A stretch of DNA of 64,000 nt from Sorangium aterium (lineage in GTDB: Bacteria > Myxococcota_A > Polyangia > Polyangiales > Polyangiaceae): contig NZ_JAQNDK010000001.1 of the NCBI RefSeq assembly GCF_028368935.1, positions 2,542,001 through 2,606,000 of the forward strand, written 5' to 3'. The notes under the pieces were generated by a model that saw only the letters and a list, made by a program, of their open reading frames with translations, did not search any database and was not told the origin of the DNA. Position 1 is the first letter of the stretch. Every line of letters starts with the position of its first letter. This document shows, in pieces, positions 15,495-24,129 of this stretch. The position numbers were made by a program, and so were the translations under genes.

Positions 15495-17183
15495 GTGGCT
15501 TTCTATCAAGACCCCCCCACACTCGGGAACCAGTACGACGACGACCGCGTGCTGCGGTCCTATCTCGCGCGGGCCCTGCCGCGCGAGGTGGCCGCGTCGA
15601 TAACGCCTTCGCTGCGGGAGATGGGCGAGCTCGCCGGCGGCCGCCTGTACCAGCTGCAGCTCGCCGATCGCGCGAACGAGCCGAAGCTCACGTCGTGGGA
15701 CGCCTGGGGAAGGCGCGTCGACCAGGTCGAGGTGACCCAGCTCTGGAAGGAGGCGGCCCGGATCGCGTGCGAGCGGGGGGTCGTCGCGACGGCCTACGAG
15801 CGGGCGCACGGCGCGTTCTCGCGCGTCCATCAGTTCGCACTGGCGTACCTCTTCGACGCGTCGAGCGACGTGTACACGTGCCCGCTCGCGATGACCGACG
15901 GCGCCGCGCGGACGCTCCTCGCGAGCGGCAACCACGCGCTCATCGACCGCGCCGTGCCCCGGCTGACGAGCCGCGACCCTGCCGCCGCGTGGACCTCGGG
16001 CCAGTGGATGACCGAGCGCACCGGCGGCTCGGACGTGGGGCGGAGCGAGACCGCGGCGCGCCTCGGCCCCGACGGGGCCTACCGGCTCCACGGGACGAAG
16101 TGGTTCGCCTCGTCCACCACGTCGGAGATGGCGCTCACGCTCGCGCGCCCCGAGGGCAACCCCGAGGGCAGCCGCGGCCTCGCGCTCTTCTACGTGGAGC
16201 TCGCGGGCGAGGCGGGCCGCCGCGAGGGCGTGCTGATCAACCGGCTGAAGGACAAGCTCGGGACGCGCAAGGTGCCGACCGCCGAGCTCACGCTCGACGG
16301 GGTCCTCGCCACGCCGGTGGCGGGCCTCTCGAACGGCGTCCGAGCGATCGCGCCGATGCTCAACGTGACGCGCACATGGAACGCGATCGGCGCCATCGCC
16401 GGGATGCGCCGGGGGCTCGCGCTGGCGCGCTCGTACGCCCAGAGCCGAGTCCAGTTCGGCACGACGCTGGCGGAGAAGCCGCTGCACATGGACACGCTCG
16501 CCGAGCTCCAGGCCGAGTTCGAGGGCGCCTTCCACCTGACCTTCCGCGCGATCGAGCTGCTCGGGCGCGAGGAGACGGGCTCGCTCACCGACTCGGAGGC
16601 CAAGCTGCTGCGGCTGATCATCCCGCTCGCGAAGCTCACGACCGCCAAGCAGGCGGTGTCGGTGCTGAGCGAGGTGCTCGAGGCGTTCGGCGGGGCCGGC
16701 TACGTCGAGGACACGGGCCTGCCGCGCCTGCTCCGGGACGCGCAGGTCCTCACGATCTGGGAGGGCACGACGAACGTGCTCGCCCTCGACGCGCTGCGGG
16801 TGATCCTGAAGGACGGCTCGCTCGACATCCTCGCGGCCGAGGTGGCGCGCCTCCTGACCGGCGTGGTCGAGCCGAAGCTCGCCGAGGCGGAGACGTCCGC
16901 GTCGCGCGCGGTGTCGCACGCCCGCGCGTGGATCAAGGAGATGGCCTCCGCCGACCGCCCCGGCCTCGAGGCGGGCGCCCGCCGGGTCGCGATCACGCTG
17001 GGCCGGGCGCTGCAGCTCGCCCTGCTCGTGCGACACGCCGCGTGGGCCATCGACCGCGAGCGCAGCCGGACCGCGCTGGCCGCCGCCGTCCAATTCGAGC
17101 GCAACGGCGTCGACTGCATCCGGGACCACGATCGCGACACGATCGAGGCCCTCGCCGAGACGCGACAGCGACCCGACACCTGA
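15495..17183 (+). CDS. Acyl-CoA dehydrogenase family protein, AidB-like
   Basis: This 562-residue protein has a GTG start. The flavin-binding segment WMTERTGGSDVG is at about 171-182, and the C-terminal IWEGTTNV (about 421-428) follows RLLRDAQV as in acyl-CoA dehydrogenases. The long N-terminal region (MAFYQDPPTLGNQYDDDRVLR) and overall length match AidB and the ACDH-11-like group rather than the roughly 380-residue classic enzymes. AidB is linked to alkylation damage responses, and other members oxidise acyl-CoAs. No ETF or fatty-acid genes are adjacent, so the substrate is open. It is transcribed divergently from the cysteine operon. Confidence 0.87.
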   Translation: MAFYQDPPTLGNQYDDDRVLRSYLARALPREVAASITPSLREMGELAGGRLYQLQLADRANEPKLTSWDAWGRRVDQVEVTQLWKEAARIACERGVVATAYERAHGAFSRVHQFALAYLFDASSDVYTCPLAMTDGAARTLLASGNHALIDRAVPRLTSRDPAAAWTSGQWMTERTGGSDVGRSETAARLGPDGAYRLHGTKWFASSTTSEMALTLARPEGNPEGSRGLALFYVELAGEAGRREGVLINRLKDKLGTRKVPTAELTLDGVLATPVAGLSNGVRAIAPMLNVTRTWNAIGAIAGMRRGLALARSYAQSRVQFGTTLAEKPLHMDTLAELQAEFEGAFHLTFRAIELLGREETGSLTDSEAKLLRLIIPLAKLTTAKQAVSVLSEVLEAFGGAGYVEDTGLPRLLRDAQVLTIWEGTTNVLALDALRVILKDGSLDILAAEVARLLTGVVEPKLAEAETSASRAVSHARAWIKEMASADRPGLEAGARRVAITLGRALQLALLVRHAAWAIDRERSRTALAAAVQFERNGVDCIRDHDRDTIEALAETRQRPDT

Positions 17184-17681
17184 ACAAATGGTGGGGTCCG
17201 CCCACTGAACAAATCCCTCCGGTAACCCGGGCACGGCGACGGCGCGAGGCGGGCGTGGCGTCGTGATCCGCGCCCCATCCGCGCGCCTCGACGATTTTTC
17301 CGGGGTCGCGCTGCATTCTGATCATACGGAATTAACGTTTGGTTTCGGACGGTTGCGAATGCCTGTTCGTCCTGGAAGCGGACGGCATTTGTCCTAGCGG
17401 CTTGCGAAGGCACTAGACGGGACAACCTGAACGGGCTTACAGTAATGCGTAGCTGCGGCGCTGAACGCGTGCCCGACGCGGGCGACGTGCGGGCGGGCCC
17501 GTCCATCGAGGCGGGCTCCGCCGGCGCGGCGCCCCCGGTGGGGTGAGATCCGCCTGCGCGTGCCTCCGGCGCGTGCGTGGGACTTCGTCCGCCTCCTGGA
17601 CGGATCGGGCTCGCGTGGCCCCGGGCACGCGTGCGGCGCGCGGTGTGGGCGAGCGCACACGACGAGCTGCGAAGAGGCGAG
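17184..17681. other. 498-bp gap, AT-rich centre, no supported gene
   Basis: Directly after the dehydrogenase stop are two copies of CTGAACAAAT (starting at about 17178 and 17203) flanking GTGGG-GTCCG-CCCAC, a weak hairpin that may end transcription. The stretch 17290-17400 is markedly AT-rich for this genome and probably carries the promoter of the downstream helix-turn-helix gene, though no clear -35/-10 pair stands out. The rest is GC-rich with Arg-rich readings in all frames. Confidence 0.45.
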
Positions 17682-18488
17682 ATGAAGACGCAATACACGC
17701 TGCTGTCCGGCGAGACGGTCGAGTTCCCGACGCCGGCGGGCGAGCTCGGCGCCTTTCTGTCCCGGGTCCTGGTGGCGGCCAGGGATCCGTCGGTGTCCGA
17801 CGTCGAGCTGCTGGATCTCGTGCTCGGCCAGGAGAACCCGTTGCTGGACAGGACCGCCGTCGCGGGCCGGAGCGTCGCGACCGCGGACGTGTACCGCGAC
17901 CCGACCTTCCACGTGATGCTCGACTGCGTCGCGCGGAAGCGCCTGCCGCCCGATTCGGCGGTCCTCACGCCGCGGACGCGCTTCACGATGACGGTGCCGG
18001 ACGCCGCGCAGCAGCTCGGCATCTCGGAGAGCGCTGTGCGCCAGGCGATCTACGCGGGGCGGCTGCGCGCGAGCAAGGAAGGGGGCACCTACTACCTCGA
18101 TCCGCAGTCGGTGGCGGGCTACCGGGTGAGCAAGCGGGGACCGCGGCGCCAGGACCAGATGGCGAAGGGACCGCCCGGGGCCGCGCTCGACGCGCGCATC
18201 GGCTCGGGGCCGGACGCGAGCTTCCGGGTGAAGCACAGCCGCGACGACTTCGAGCTGACGGAGAAGCGCGGCCCCGAGTGGACGGGCATGATCCCGGCGG
18301 GGTGGCGGCGGATCGCGGTGCTGGGCACGTCGAAGGACCGCTCGCGCTACTGGGAGATCGAGCCCGCCGACGGCGAGAGCGTGCTGCACTTCGAGGGGTT
18401 CTACCTGCGCGGCGGCTTCCGCATCGTCGAGACCGTGAGCACGTCGCAGCGGGCCGTGGCGGCGTTCAAGGATTTCGAGCCGCGATGA
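17682..18488 (+). CDS. Helix-turn-helix (excisionase/MerR-like) protein of unknown role
   Basis: This 268-residue protein starts at an ATG with a GAAGAGG ribosome-binding site; longer in-frame readings lack protein character. A helix-turn-helix of the excisionase/MerR-like type is at about 105-150 (TVPDAAQQLGISESAVRQAIYAGRLRASK, then YYLDPQSVAGYRVSKRG). The N-terminal 100 residues and the C-terminal 120 residues (containing MIPAGWRRIAVLGTSKDRSRYWEIEP) are not recognised; the latter may be a small sensor or toxin-regulatory domain. There is no integrase nearby, so a true excisionase role is unlikely. Confidence 0.7.
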   Translation: MKTQYTLLSGETVEFPTPAGELGAFLSRVLVAARDPSVSDVELLDLVLGQENPLLDRTAVAGRSVATADVYRDPTFHVMLDCVARKRLPPDSAVLTPRTRFTMTVPDAAQQLGISESAVRQAIYAGRLRASKEGGTYYLDPQSVAGYRVSKRGPRRQDQMAKGPPGAALDARIGSGPDASFRVKHSRDDFELTEKRGPEWTGMIPAGWRRIAVLGTSKDRSRYWEIEPADGESVLHFEGFYLRGGFRIVETVSTSQRAVAAFKDFEPR

Positions 18489-18579
18489 GCGGCGGCGGCG
18501 GCGGCGGAGGCGCGGTGAGCGGGGGAAACGCGGGCGCGGCGAGCGGGCGACGCGGTCAGCGCGCATCGCGGGCGTCGGG

Positions 18580-20394
18580 TCAGAAGCGGGCCTGGAAGCT
18601 CGTGCCGAGGCCGAAGAAGTCGGGGTTCACGAAGGTGCGCAGGGCCACGGTTCCCTCGGAGGGATCGCGCTCCATGAACGTGCCGTTGTTGTCACGCACA
18701 ACCTGAGCCCACGCCACCGCGGAGAGGATCTTGCTGATATCCCACTTGAGGCTCACGCGGGCCTGGAAGATGGGCACAGCCGAGGCGTTGAAGGGGAGGA
18801 TCGACACATTGCCCTGGTCTCGGACGACGGACGTGCGCGCGATCACCGCGCTCATGGTGTCGACGGACATCGTCCTGAACGCGGCGGGGAACTGCAAGCC
18901 CACGCCAAGGCCAGGGGTAAGCCGCACGGACGCGAGGTAATAGTCGGCGGCGAGCGCGAAGAACAGCTCGTCGGCCGTCGAGGTCTGGGCGGTCTTCGGG
19001 ATCGTCTGGAATGGGATGAAGCTCGGCTGGTTGCGCAGCACGAACGGCAGATCCCGGTAGACGCCCGTGACGCTCGCGCGCGCGTATCCGGACTTGACGA
19101 CCGCCTGGAGGGCGCCGGCGCGTGCCGGCTGATGGGTGGTGACACCGGCAGACTCGAAGTCCTTGAGGTTCTGGAAGAGGTTCGTCGCTTCGAGGCTCAC
19201 CGCCCATGTCGTCTTGCCCGGCGTGTAGAACTCGGGCTTGAAGAGGATCTGCGGCTTGTTTGGATCGTTGCGATAGAGGAGGAAGTCGACCGACTGCGGG
19301 ATGGGCTCGTTCTTCGCGTGCGCGACGACCCGGGCCGAGCCGCCGTAGGTGTAGACCGGGTCGCCGACGACGTCGGACAAGTCGAAGCGGCCCTGCTGGA
19401 AGTAGCCGGCGCCGAGGTCGACGTGGACGTAGGGGTGGAGGTCGGCGCCCCCGCCAAGGAGAAAGCCCCAGTTGGTCTGAGCGATGCGGATCTCTTCGAT
19501 CTCGCTCGTGCCGGGGGTGAGCACCTCCTGGACCTGGTTGAGGCTCGCGACCTTGAACCCCGCATACACGCTGAACCGGTCGGAATCGAGCTGGACCTTC
19601 GCGCCGGGCGCGGTTCCGATGATGCGCGGGAAGATGGACTGGTTGGCGGAGGCGTTCGTCCCGCCCCACGAGATGTCGTAGAGGTAGCCCAGTCGAAACC
19701 GGTCCGTGTCGATGGGCCAGAGCGTGACGCCGATACCGGTCTTCCCCTCTGCCTTGCCATCGGCGTGATAGAAGGCGCGAATGAACGATCCGGCGTCGTA
19801 AAACGCCTGGTTGACGTTGTTGTTGTTCCTGGAAAGCGCGGCGAGGTCGATCCGCAGGACGAGCGAAGCCTCGGTGTCGAGCCGCTCGATGAACCCCGGC
19901 ATCCTCTTGTAGAGCGCGAGGTGCGTCAGGTTCTCGCGCCCGGTGAAGCGGGAGTTGAGGTTGTCGAAGAAGAGCCGGTATTGCTTCCGATCGCCGACGC
20001 TGAGGTTCGGCGAGAGCGGCTGGGCCTGGCCGGTGTCGTGGAGCAGATCGTCGTCCCCGAGCGTCCACGTGAGGCGCGTGTCCATCGCGTCTCCCAGGCG
20101 GACGGGCGGCTCCTCGGCCGCCGGCGGCAGGTAGGGCTCGCGCCGTGGGAGGGTGGGGACGACGGGCGCGGGTGCGGACTGCGAGGTCGGAGACGGCGCG
20201 GCGGCCGCTGGGGCCGGCGCGGCGGGCGCCGGTGCCGGCGCGACCTGGTCCGGGCTCGGCGCCCCCGGCGCTGGCGCCGGTACCGAAGGCGCAGCAGGAC
20301 CGGGCGGCGGCTGCGCCTGCGCTAGCGCCGGCGGCGCGAGCGTGAACAGCAAGGCCCCGGAGACAGCAGGGGCGAGGAGCGCGCTTCGGAGCAT
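18580..20394 (-). CDS. Outer-membrane beta-barrel protein, unknown function
   Basis: This 604-residue protein starts at an ATG at 20394, the last start before a good signal peptide (MLRSALLAPAVSGALLFTLAPPALA, cut near residue 25). An Ala/Pro-rich linker (about 26-85) is followed by a beta-rich body with alternating hydrophobic residues, several YxxG turns and repeated Tyr/Phe girdle residues. The protein ends in FQARF, with the terminal aromatic residue typical of BAM-inserted barrels. It may follow the lipoprotein gene (73 bp upstream) in the same transcript. No transport family is recognised. Confidence 0.72.
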   Translation of the reverse strand: MLRSALLAPAVSGALLFTLAPPALAQAQPPPGPAAPSVPAPAPGAPSPDQVAPAPAPAAPAPAAAAPSPTSQSAPAPVVPTLPRREPYLPPAAEEPPVRLGDAMDTRLTWTLGDDDLLHDTGQAQPLSPNLSVGDRKQYRLFFDNLNSRFTGRENLTHLALYKRMPGFIERLDTEASLVLRIDLAALSRNNNNVNQAFYDAGSFIRAFYHADGKAEGKTGIGVTLWPIDTDRFRLGYLYDISWGGTNASANQSIFPRIIGTAPGAKVQLDSDRFSVYAGFKVASLNQVQEVLTPGTSEIEEIRIAQTNWGFLLGGGADLHPYVHVDLGAGYFQQGRFDLSDVVGDPVYTYGGSARVVAHAKNEPIPQSVDFLLYRNDPNKPQILFKPEFYTPGKTTWAVSLEATNLFQNLKDFESAGVTTHQPARAGALQAVVKSGYARASVTGVYRDLPFVLRNQPSFIPFQTIPKTAQTSTADELFFALAADYYLASVRLTPGLGVGLQFPAAFRTMSVDTMSAVIARTSVVRDQGNVSILPFNASAVPIFQARVSLKWDISKILSAVAWAQVVRDNNGTFMERDPSEGTVALRTFVNPDFFGLGTSFQARF

Positions 20395-20467
20395 GGCGGG
20401 CGGTGGCTTTCCTGGGCCTGGGGGATCCGGCGGGCGCAGCGCGACCGCGGCGAAGGTGAGGAGGTGG

Positions 20468-21913
20468 CTAGTTGGTCTCGGCGTCGTTGTCGTCGAGGCT
20501 GCGCGTCCGGACACAGGCCTCCTTCGAGGGCTTCGTTGCGGGCGCGCAGCCGGGCGCCGCGCAGACGAGGTCGTCCGGGCAGCGGGCTTCGATCGTCCAG
20601 TGCAGCGAGCCGCCCGAGAAGTTCCGGAGCGTGCCAGTCACCGCGTCGATCACCTCGCCCCGGCGGGACGTCGGATCGAAGGCGCTCACCGTGCCCGTCT
20701 GGATCTGGATCATGCTCGATCCGTCCGTGATCTTGTAGTTGCCGCGCGCGGCGTAGCTCGTCCACTCGCTGCACTCGGGGTCGTCCGAGCACGCGTTCGC
20801 GCAGCTCCGCTCGGCCTGGCTGTCGAAATCGACCCGCCCGTCGCCGTTCAGATCGCAGTTCGATTGCTCCGCGGCGAAGACGTTGTCCCTCGCGGGCCTC
20901 GGACCGAAGCGCTCGCTCACGTGGAACCCCTCGACGCGCACGAGCCCGCTCTCGAGGCGCTCCATGGCCGAGGCGCCGGCGAGCGTCGGCCCGTCGAGCA
21001 CCGTCGGCTCCGGGACCAGGCACTCCGCTCCTCCCTGCACGCGCGCGATCTCGTACGAAGGGAACGAGAGCTCGGTGAAGCCGAAGAACTCGTCGACGGT
21101 GCCGGCGAGGTACTCGAGCCGATCGCAGATACGCATGTTGGCAGGTGTGTTGAAATTGTACGCGAAGAGGTGGTTGAAGCCGCTCCCCTCGCCCGTCAGA
21201 TCGGTGACGTAGAAGCCGTCGCTCGAGACGCGCGTGACGACGACCTGCTGAGGAGCCGCGGTGTTGATCTGCATCGCTTCGGTCGGGTAGGGCGTCGCCG
21301 GGCCGCCGCCCTGCACGTCGGCGATGCGCGGCACGGCGTAAGCGACCGGCTTCGAGACACCGGCGCTGAAGGAGCCGCCCTCCTCGGTGTCGTCGTCCGC
21401 GAAGGCGCACCCGGGATCGGCAGGGAAATCGACGAGCACGTCGCCCGGCGCGTCATCGTTGACACCGTTGGCGCACGCCGGGCGGTTGCCCCGGGACGCG
21501 GGCCGGTAGCCGACGTCCTCGACCCACAGCCGGGTGGGTCCGTAGACGGCCGTCACGTGGGCGATCCCCTTGGCGACGCCGCCCCGCAGGCGGATGTTGC
21601 GGCCGACCGCGATGCCCTCGTCCTCGGCCTCGACGTCGAGCACCGCCCCGGGCTCGATGCTGAGCCTGACCATGCCGTCGAAGGGCGCCCGGCGGCCGGC
21701 AGCGTCGCGCGCCTCGATCCTGAACGACCAGGCGTCCACGGTGTCGCCGCGGTTGGCCGGCAACGGCGCCTCGGCGGAGGGCGGCGCTTCCCCGTTCACC
21801 TGCTCGACCTGGACCCAGAAGCTCGAGACGCCCCGGGGCGGCTCGAAGTCGCTGCTGCACCCGGCGAGCGCGGCGGCCGCGAGCGCCGCTCGATGCCGCG
21901 CCCGCGGCGTCAC
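20468..21913 (-). CDS. Cell-surface lipoprotein, unknown function
   Basis: This 481-residue protein has a GTG start overlapping the nucleotidase stop (GTGA, 21910-21913). The leader MTPRARHRAALAAAALAGC has lipobox LAGC with Cys19. The mature protein contains a Cys-containing acidic segment (CANGVNDD...DPGCAFADDDTEEGG), like metazoan-style or myxobacterial surface Ca-binding loops. An EF-hand-like loop DLNGDGRVDFDS appears near residue 340, as do several paired cysteines towards the C-terminus. I do not recognise a catalytic domain. Overlap with the 5'-nucleotidase suggests a joint envelope function. Confidence 0.7.
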   Translation of the reverse strand: MTPRARHRAALAAAALAGCSSDFEPPRGVSSFWVQVEQVNGEAPPSAEAPLPANRGDTVDAWSFRIEARDAAGRRAPFDGMVRLSIEPGAVLDVEAEDEGIAVGRNIRLRGGVAKGIAHVTAVYGPTRLWVEDVGYRPASRGNRPACANGVNDDAPGDVLVDFPADPGCAFADDDTEEGGSFSAGVSKPVAYAVPRIADVQGGGPATPYPTEAMQINTAAPQQVVVTRVSSDGFYVTDLTGEGSGFNHLFAYNFNTPANMRICDRLEYLAGTVDEFFGFTELSFPSYEIARVQGGAECLVPEPTVLDGPTLAGASAMERLESGLVRVEGFHVSERFGPRPARDNVFAAEQSNCDLNGDGRVDFDSQAERSCANACSDDPECSEWTSYAARGNYKITDGSSMIQIQTGTVSAFDPTSRRGEVIDAVTGTLRNFSGGSLHWTIEARCPDDLVCAAPGCAPATKPSKEACVRTRSLDDNDAETN

Positions 21914-24129
21914 TGGCCCACCATCCGCAAGCGGCCGTCGGAGAAGCTGCCGAGCCGCCGGTCGACGCACGCCAGGTACTTGCACTGCTCGCCCGCGGCG
22001 CTGCACGGGGCGAGCGCGCTCTCGCACCGCTCCCGCACCCAGTCGGTCGGGGCCTCGGCGCAGACGTCCCGCTGGTAGGCGGCGACGTCGTCGCGGCAAC
22101 GCGCGAGCACACACGCGCCCCGGGAGCACGGCGCGGCGCCTGTCTTGCACGCCTGCCCCTCGACCACCGACTCGGGGCACGCGCAGACGAAGCCCTCGCC
22201 CACGCCAGCGCAGTCGGCGTCCCGCCGGCACGACGCGAGCTCGCCGCGATCGTCCGCGCCGCACGGGCTGCCCGCGCGGAGGTGGTCGATCAGCGCGTCG
22301 CGCTGCTGCACCTGCGTGTCGAGCTGCGTCGTGTTGCGCTGGAGCACGCGGAACCCGCTGCCGCCCTGGGCGAGGTAGCTCGACGTCGCGAGCTCGTAGG
22401 TCGCGATCGGATCGATCGGCTGCCAGCACCGCCTCGCCTCGACGTCGCAGCTGCCCACCTCGCCGCCCGGACAGTCGGCGTCGCCGTTCGGGCACGCGAT
22501 CGTCGGCTGGCGCGCGCCGATGTACACGTGGGTCGCGACGCCCGGCGCGGCGCCGCCTCCGGAGCGCGCGGCGCAGTCGATGACGACCCGCGCGCCCGCG
22601 ATCTGCGCCTGCGAGACGCACCCGCGGCCGCTCGATCGGCGCGCCACGAAGTCGAAGAGCTCCTGCACCTCGAGGCCGGAGAGCTGCATCTTCGAGATCG
22701 AGTTGTCGAAGGGGAAGACATTGAACATCTGCTCGACCGTCACCGGGCCGGGCGCGAGGTCGGCGCGGATGCCTGTCGTGTTCGTGAGCGCGAAGTCGGT
22801 CTGGATGCCGAGGCGCAGCCACATCGCCCCGGCGATGAGGTTGCCGAGGGGCGAGTCGCCGCCGCTCGTCGAGGCGCCGCGGGAGCCGCCCGGCGCGTAG
22901 CCGACCAGGAGATCGAGGTTCGCGAGCGCGTCGAGCCCCTGCGCGTACGGCTCGAGCGCCGAGGCGACGATCGGATCGGCGGGCACGTCCTCGGTCACCG
23001 GGAAGAGCTCGTACCGATCCGACAGCACCTCGAAGCCGTTCAGCGGGTCGTAGCCGCCCCCGAGCTCGGAGGCGTCCCTGGACAGCACGAGGTCGAGCCG
23101 GCCGACGAACTTCGCGAACGCGCCGGAGTGCGCGAGCACCACGTCGCGTGGCGTACAGTAGCGCCGGCGCTTCGCGCCCTCCCCGGGGGAGCGCTCGTCG
23201 TTCAGGAGGATGTAATGGCTCTGCCGCTCCTCGTCGTAGTACCGCGAGCAGTCGCGCACGCGCTTCGGCGGCTGGAGGACGATGTGGTTGTGCCCGCCGA
23301 GCACGACGTCGATGCCCGTCGTGGTCTCGATCATCCGCTCGTCGCCGTCGAGGCCGAGGTGGGTGACGAAGACGATGACGTCCACCGTGGGGCGGAGCAG
23401 ATCGACGTAGAACTGGGCGACCTCGGTCGTGTTCAGCGGGGTGACGCCGAGCCGGTTCGGCGCCTCGAAGATCGATGGCAGGCTGGAGAGATTGCCCATC
23501 CCGACGACGCCGACCTTGAGGCCCTCGAGGTCGAAGACCGTGAACGGCTGCAGGATGGCGCCGAGCGGAGAGGCGCCGGGCTGCGCGGGGTCCTCGAGCT
23601 GGTAGTTCGCCGCGAGGACGGGGAAGCCGGCGTTCTGCTGGAGCTGGATGCCGAGGTTCAGCGCGCCGCGGTCGAACTCGTGGTTGGCGACGATCATGGC
23701 GTCGACGCCCATCGCGCCGAGGGCGCGGATCTCGGCCTCTCCGGAGTAGAAATTGAAGATCGGCGCCCCCTGGAAGCAGTCTCCTCCGTCGAGGTGCAGC
23801 GCGCGCGACGACCGGGCGCGCTCGCGGCCGAGGAGATGGGACATGCGCGCGGCGCCGCCGACGTTGGCGACCGAGGCGGCCGCGCCGAGGCCGAGCCCCG
23901 CGTCCACCTGGCCGAGCTGCAGGTTGTACGGGAAGAGCCGCGAGTGGATGTCCGACGTGTGGAGCAGCGTCAGGTGCACCTGGCCGACGAGCCGCGTCGG
24001 CGGCGCCTCCTCCTCGCAGCCCGCCGCGCACAGGCCGAGCGCCACCGCGCAGGCGGCCAGCGCGCGCGCCACGCCGGACGCGACCGGCGCCGCAGGCGTC
24101 GGCTCCACCGCACCGAGCACGCCGCTCAC
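21910..24129 (-). CDS. 5'-nucleotidase/UshA-family lipoprotein
   Basis: This 739-residue protein has a GTG start overlapping the ptsI stop (GTGA, 24126-24129). A hydrophobic leader ends at Cys38 (LCAAGC), so it is probably lipid-anchored. The metallophosphoesterase domain has LLHTSDIHSRLF (D60, H62), HLDGGDCFQG, the NHEFDRG variant of GNHE, and GGHNH. The 5'-nucleotidase C-terminal domain is recognisable at about 430-600 (GDSPLGNLIAGAMW, NTTGIRADL, FPFDNSI). A further Cys-rich tail of about 100 residues (at least 12 Cys) is additional to the UshA pattern. It probably releases phosphate from extracytoplasmic nucleotides. Confidence 0.85.
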   Translation of the reverse strand: MSGVLGAVEPTPAAPVASGVARALAACAVALGLCAAGCEEEAPPTRLVGQVHLTLLHTSDIHSRLFPYNLQLGQVDAGLGLGAAASVANVGGAARMSHLLGRERARSSRALHLDGGDCFQGAPIFNFYSGEAEIRALGAMGVDAMIVANHEFDRGALNLGIQLQQNAGFPVLAANYQLEDPAQPGASPLGAILQPFTVFDLEGLKVGVVGMGNLSSLPSIFEAPNRLGVTPLNTTEVAQFYVDLLRPTVDVIVFVTHLGLDGDERMIETTTGIDVVLGGHNHIVLQPPKRVRDCSRYYDEERQSHYILLNDERSPGEGAKRRRYCTPRDVVLAHSGAFAKFVGRLDLVLSRDASELGGGYDPLNGFEVLSDRYELFPVTEDVPADPIVASALEPYAQGLDALANLDLLVGYAPGGSRGASTSGGDSPLGNLIAGAMWLRLGIQTDFALTNTTGIRADLAPGPVTVEQMFNVFPFDNSISKMQLSGLEVQELFDFVARRSSGRGCVSQAQIAGARVVIDCAARSGGGAAPGVATHVYIGARQPTIACPNGDADCPGGEVGSCDVEARRCWQPIDPIATYELATSSYLAQGGSGFRVLQRNTTQLDTQVQQRDALIDHLRAGSPCGADDRGELASCRRDADCAGVGEGFVCACPESVVEGQACKTGAAPCSRGACVLARCRDDVAAYQRDVCAEAPTDWVRERCESALAPCSAAGEQCKYLACVDRRLGSFSDGRLRMVGQ

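Noticed and set aside
17682-18488. Phage excisionase from a prophage or integrated element
   Set aside because: The helix-turn-helix is excisionase-like, but no integrase, att repeats or phage genes are nearby and the flanking domains differ.
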